Shown here piece by piece: positions 61,777 to 64,000 of a DNA stretch of 64,000 nucleotides (positions are counted from its first letter, which is position 1; each line of letters starts with the position of its first letter). Made by a program: the position numbers and the translations under genes. The stretch is from an uncultured Saprospiraceae bacterium. Lineage in GTDB: Bacteria > Bacteroidota > Bacteroidia > Chitinophagales > Saprospiraceae. Under the pieces are notes generated by a model that searched no databases, was not told the DNA's origin, and saw only the letters and a list, made by a program, of their open reading frames with translations. The stretch lies in contig CALLPI010000008.1 in assembly GCA_938015595.1 (NCBI GenBank), positions 248,001 to 312,000 of the forward strand. The letters are read 5' to 3'.

Positions 61777-62541
61777 ATGCAGCACAATACCGCCAGAACA
61801 AAACTTGAACAAGGCAATCCCATTTATGGCATTCTCTCGCCCACTAGCGACCCCGTCATCTGCGAGTACATTGCCTATGCTGGCTTTGATTTCTATATGA
61901 TAGACGCCGAGCACGGCGCCATTACCCTCACGGAAGCCATACACATGATACGTGCATGCGAGAGTGCCGGTATCCCTGTGTGGGCACGCATTCGCAGTGT
62001 GGACGAAAAACTCATCCTTCAGTTTCTGGACGCCGGCATCAGTGGCGTTATGATGCCTGGTATTCGCACTGCCGAGGACGTCAGACGCCTGGTGGCGGCA
62101 GTCAAGTATCCGCCCCTGGGCCAACGCGGGCTGGGGCCTGTACGTGCTGGCGACTATCTCATGGGCAAACTCAACCAATTGCAGTATGTGCAATGGGCTA
62201 ATACACAAACTGCAGTAATGCCGCAAATTGAAACCTTGGAATGCCTTCAAAATCTGGACGAAATCTTGCAAGTGGAGGGTGTAGATGGCTTCATCATTGG
62301 CCCGCGCGATTTGGCCATGGCTATGGGGTACTACGATGGCCCTGCGCATGACGAAGTGAAGAAAACCATAGCCGACCTCACGGTCAAAGTACGCGCTGCT
62401 GGCAAGTGGCTAGGCACTGTCGCTGCCACTGCCGAGCAAGCTAATGAGCTGGTAGCACAGGGCGCAAACATCATCCTCAATTCTACACAGGGGCTGATCC
62501 AGAGCGCAGCCAAAACTTTTCTCAAGGCTGTGGGAAGATAA
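61777..62541 (+). CDS. HpcH/HpaI-type class II aldolase
   Basis: 254 residues from the ATG at 61777 (a TTG six bases earlier is less likely). The family pattern is complete: YMIDAEHGAIT (general-base His), WARIRSVDE (Arg), QIETLECLQN (metal Glu) and IGPRDLAMAMG (metal Asp). It would reversibly cleave a 2-keto-3-deoxy or 4-hydroxy-2-oxo acid to pyruvate plus an aldehyde, as in lower aromatic-degradation pathways. It follows the VOC gene after 51 bases in the same operon. Confidence 0.9.
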   Translation: MQHNTARTKLEQGNPIYGILSPTSDPVICEYIAYAGFDFYMIDAEHGAITLTEAIHMIRACESAGIPVWARIRSVDEKLILQFLDAGISGVMMPGIRTAEDVRRLVAAVKYPPLGQRGLGPVRAGDYLMGKLNQLQYVQWANTQTAVMPQIETLECLQNLDEILQVEGVDGFIIGPRDLAMAMGYYDGPAHDEVKKTIADLTVKVRAAGKWLGTVAATAEQANELVAQGANIILNSTQGLIQSAAKTFLKAVGR

Positions 62542-62576
62542 AAAACCTCGTTTCAAGCCAACAAAAACCACTGGAT

Positions 62577-62888
62577 ATGCCAACGCTCATTGTTTTGTTT
62601 AATCTAAAATCTGACGCTGACAAAGCCGCCTATGAACACTGGGCGCAAACCACCGATGTGCCTACGGTGAAAGGTCTTCGTTCGGTGAACGACTTCCGTG
62701 TGTATCGCATGGGCAACCTGTTGGGCGCCACCGATCCTGCGCCTTACCAGTATTGCGAGCTTATTGAAATCAATGACATGGACGGTCTGTTTGCCGATAT
62801 TGGCACAGAAACTATGCAGCGCGTAGCGGCCGAGTTTCAGGCTTTTGCCGATAGACCACTCTTTATTGTGGCAGAACAATTTGCATAA
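62577..62888 (+). CDS. HapK/RedY-like small ferredoxin-fold protein
   Basis: 103 residues. LIVLFNLKSDADKAAYEHWAQTTDVPTV, shortened VLFNLKSDADKAAYEHW, and PYQYCELIEINDMDGLF match the HapK/RedY-type dimeric alpha-beta barrel family, named after a gene in prodiginine (tripyrrole) clusters; the biochemical function is unknown. Similar proteins occur in proteobacterial catabolic clusters. It lies between the aldolase and the SDR gene in one operon. Confidence 0.7.
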   Translation: MPTLIVLFNLKSDADKAAYEHWAQTTDVPTVKGLRSVNDFRVYRMGNLLGATDPAPYQYCELIEINDMDGLFADIGTETMQRVAAEFQAFADRPLFIVAEQFA

Positions 62889-62900
62889 AACGCTTGGGCT

Positions 62901-63734
62901 ATGTACAATTTGCAAGGAAAAACCGCCATCATTACCGGCTCCGGCCGCCGCAAAGGCATAGGCGAAGCCATTGCACTGCGCCTGGCTGCCGAGGGGTGCA
63001 ATGTGGTTATCTCTGACCTGGGCACGCCCAAAGGCCCAGAGTTTAGTATCGAGCACATTGGTGCCACGGACGAAATGGAAGCCATTGCTGCCGATGCACG
63101 CGCTCTGGGCGCCAAAGTCATTGCCGTGCCCTGCGACGTGCGCAGCGAAGCTGAGGTGCAACGCCTCATGGCTGCTGCTGTAGAGGCCTTTGGCAGCATT
63201 GACATACTGGTAAACAATGCCGGTGTGGGCTATATCATGGAGCCCTTTACCGAGTTTAAAGAAAGTAGTTGGGATGCCGTGCTGGCCGTCAATCTAAAAG
63301 GGGCATTTCTTTGCTCCAAGCATGCCGCCATTCAAATGATGGCCCAGGGCACCGCGGGCTGTATCATCAATATTGCCAGCCAGGCAGCCAAGTCGGGCTT
63401 CCCGTATGCGGCGGCTTACACGGCTTCCAAACATGGCCTTGTGGGGCTTACCCGTTCTAATGCCGTAGAGTTGGGGCCATATGGTATTCGCGTCAATGCA
63501 GTGTGCCCCAACCACATCACCACTGGTCTGGGGCACTGGCAAAACCAGTTCTTCAGTGCAAAATTTGGCCTCGACTACGATACCTACCTTCAGGGTATCC
63601 GCGACCGAAACCCCCTGCGCCGCACCGGTATGGTAGAAGATATTGCCAAAGCCGTAGCTTTCTTGGCATCCGATCAGGCGGCGTACATCACTGGCGAAGC
63701 CATGAATGTGAGCGGCGGAGAGGAGTATCATTAA
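62901..63734 (+). CDS. short-chain dehydrogenase/reductase (SDR)
   Basis: 277 residues, classical SDR. Cofactor loop ITGSGRRKGIGEA (slightly widened glycine motif), NNAG, active-site serine in INIASQAAKSG and Tyr/Lys in AAYTASKHG, then PNHITTG and GEAMNVSGG. It would oxidise or reduce an alcohol/ketone with NAD(P). A longer loop after GTPKGPEFSIEHIGA is unusual and could provide specificity. It starts 12 bases after the HapK-like gene. Confidence 0.93.
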   Translation: MYNLQGKTAIITGSGRRKGIGEAIALRLAAEGCNVVISDLGTPKGPEFSIEHIGATDEMEAIAADARALGAKVIAVPCDVRSEAEVQRLMAAAVEAFGSIDILVNNAGVGYIMEPFTEFKESSWDAVLAVNLKGAFLCSKHAAIQMMAQGTAGCIINIASQAAKSGFPYAAAYTASKHGLVGLTRSNAVELGPYGIRVNAVCPNHITTGLGHWQNQFFSAKFGLDYDTYLQGIRDRNPLRRTGMVEDIAKAVAFLASDQAAYITGEAMNVSGGEEYH

Positions 63735-63757
63735 AGCAAGGGAAAACAAGACAAGTA

Positions 63758-64000
63758 TGAAAACGGCAATTTACCTCTCTATCTATTGGGCATGCGCATG
63801 GCTTGGCGTGCCGCTCTGGGCACAAAACCTGGCTTTTGACCAAAAAACCTTCGACCTGTGGGTGGATATGCGCATCGGCAACGGCAAGCAGCCAGCTATT
63901 TGGTACTGCTATGGTGAAGTGTATAGCTACCCGGAGGGTAAGCTCATCAGTCGCATGGAAGGCGTGGATCTGGGGCAGTTTGAACGCCCGGCTAAAGATA
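63758..64000 (+). CDS. exported DUF1838 protein, N-terminal part
   Basis: 81 residues visible; the frame continues beyond the window. Signal peptide MKTAIYLSIYWACAWLGVPLWAQ, then DLWVDMRIGNGKQPAIWYCYGEVYSYPEGK, whose YCYGEVYSY aligns with YWHGTVYSY of the 44317 protein. It is therefore a second DUF1838 paralogue, 23 bases after the SDR gene and in its operon. Function unknown. Confidence 0.7.

Noticed and set aside
1-64000. tRNA, rRNA, CRISPR array, insertion sequence or prophage
   Set aside because: No cloverleaf-like, regularly spaced repeat, transposase or integrase sequence was recognised by eye; a tRNA or ncRNA scan was not possible here.

Overview
The window looks like a chromosomal segment from a member of the Bacteroidota. 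Supporting signs are C-terminal type IX secretion (T9SS) sorting domains, a gldA-type gliding ABC ATPase, DUF4199/DUF6089/DUF2027 proteins, a TonB-dependent receptor with a carboxypeptidase-regulatory N-domain, and -7 promoter elements of the TAnnTTTG type. The gene repertoire and moderately high GC suggest Saprospiria/Chitinophagia rather than Bacteroides, but this cannot be proved by eye. No rRNA, tRNA, CRISPR array or insertion sequence was recognised.

Region 1 (1-27048) is a glucan-utilisation region. It opens with a beta-phosphoglucomutase fragment and a GH65 disaccharide phosphorylase (alpha-glucan side), then two thioredoxin-fold proteins and a PepSY membrane protein. From 5385 follows a SusC/SusD-less beta-1,3-glucan locus: a GH enzyme joined to a predicted outer-membrane beta-barrel, a multi-module glycan-binding lipoprotein, a GH16 lipoprotein, a GH149-type beta-1,3-oligoglucan phosphorylase, GH17 and GH30 lipoproteins, an MFS (GPH) sugar symporter fused to a GH17 domain, two further signal-less GH17 proteins, a T9SS-secreted glycan-binding protein, and a membrane-spanning propeller/LuxR-type regulator. 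The layout implies surface and periplasmic cutting, import of oligoglucans, then cytoplasmic GH17 trimming and phosphorolysis.

Region 2 (27220-43623) is mostly housekeeping and envelope functions: GldA, an OmpA-like lipoprotein, two glycosyltransferases with two DUF4199 membrane proteins, a catalytically degenerate dihydroorotase, a T9SS-secreted protein, an A-type Fe-S carrier, a DUF6089 barrel, a DUF2027-Smr protein, a methyltransferase, and a 1369-residue membrane protein with a VWA-like core, WG repeats and an OmpA-like end.

Region 3 (43645-64000) is an apparently undescribed catabolic gene cluster. Leftward genes encode an isochorismatase-family amidohydrolase, a DUF1838 protein, aconitase-family small and large subunits and a DUF3598 protein. 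Rightward genes encode a TonB receptor, an HMG-CoA-lyase-like enzyme, a second aconitase-family large subunit, an MHS-type symporter, HyuA/HyuB, a methyltransferase, a SnoaL-like protein, an exported VOC protein, an HpaI-type aldolase, a HapK/RedY-like protein, an SDR and a second DUF1838 protein. A CpeT/CpcT-like protein lies convergent to the receptor. The parts fit a route of imide/hydantoin ring opening, amide hydrolysis, hydration and aldol/Claisen cleavage. Linear oligopyrroles or another imide-yielding compound are proposed as substrate; this is inference only.

A palindromic intergenic repeat of about 46 bp occurs three times (4220, 11362, 33491), and two promoters of the catabolic cluster share an AT-rich sequence of about 35 bp (47683 and 58506).
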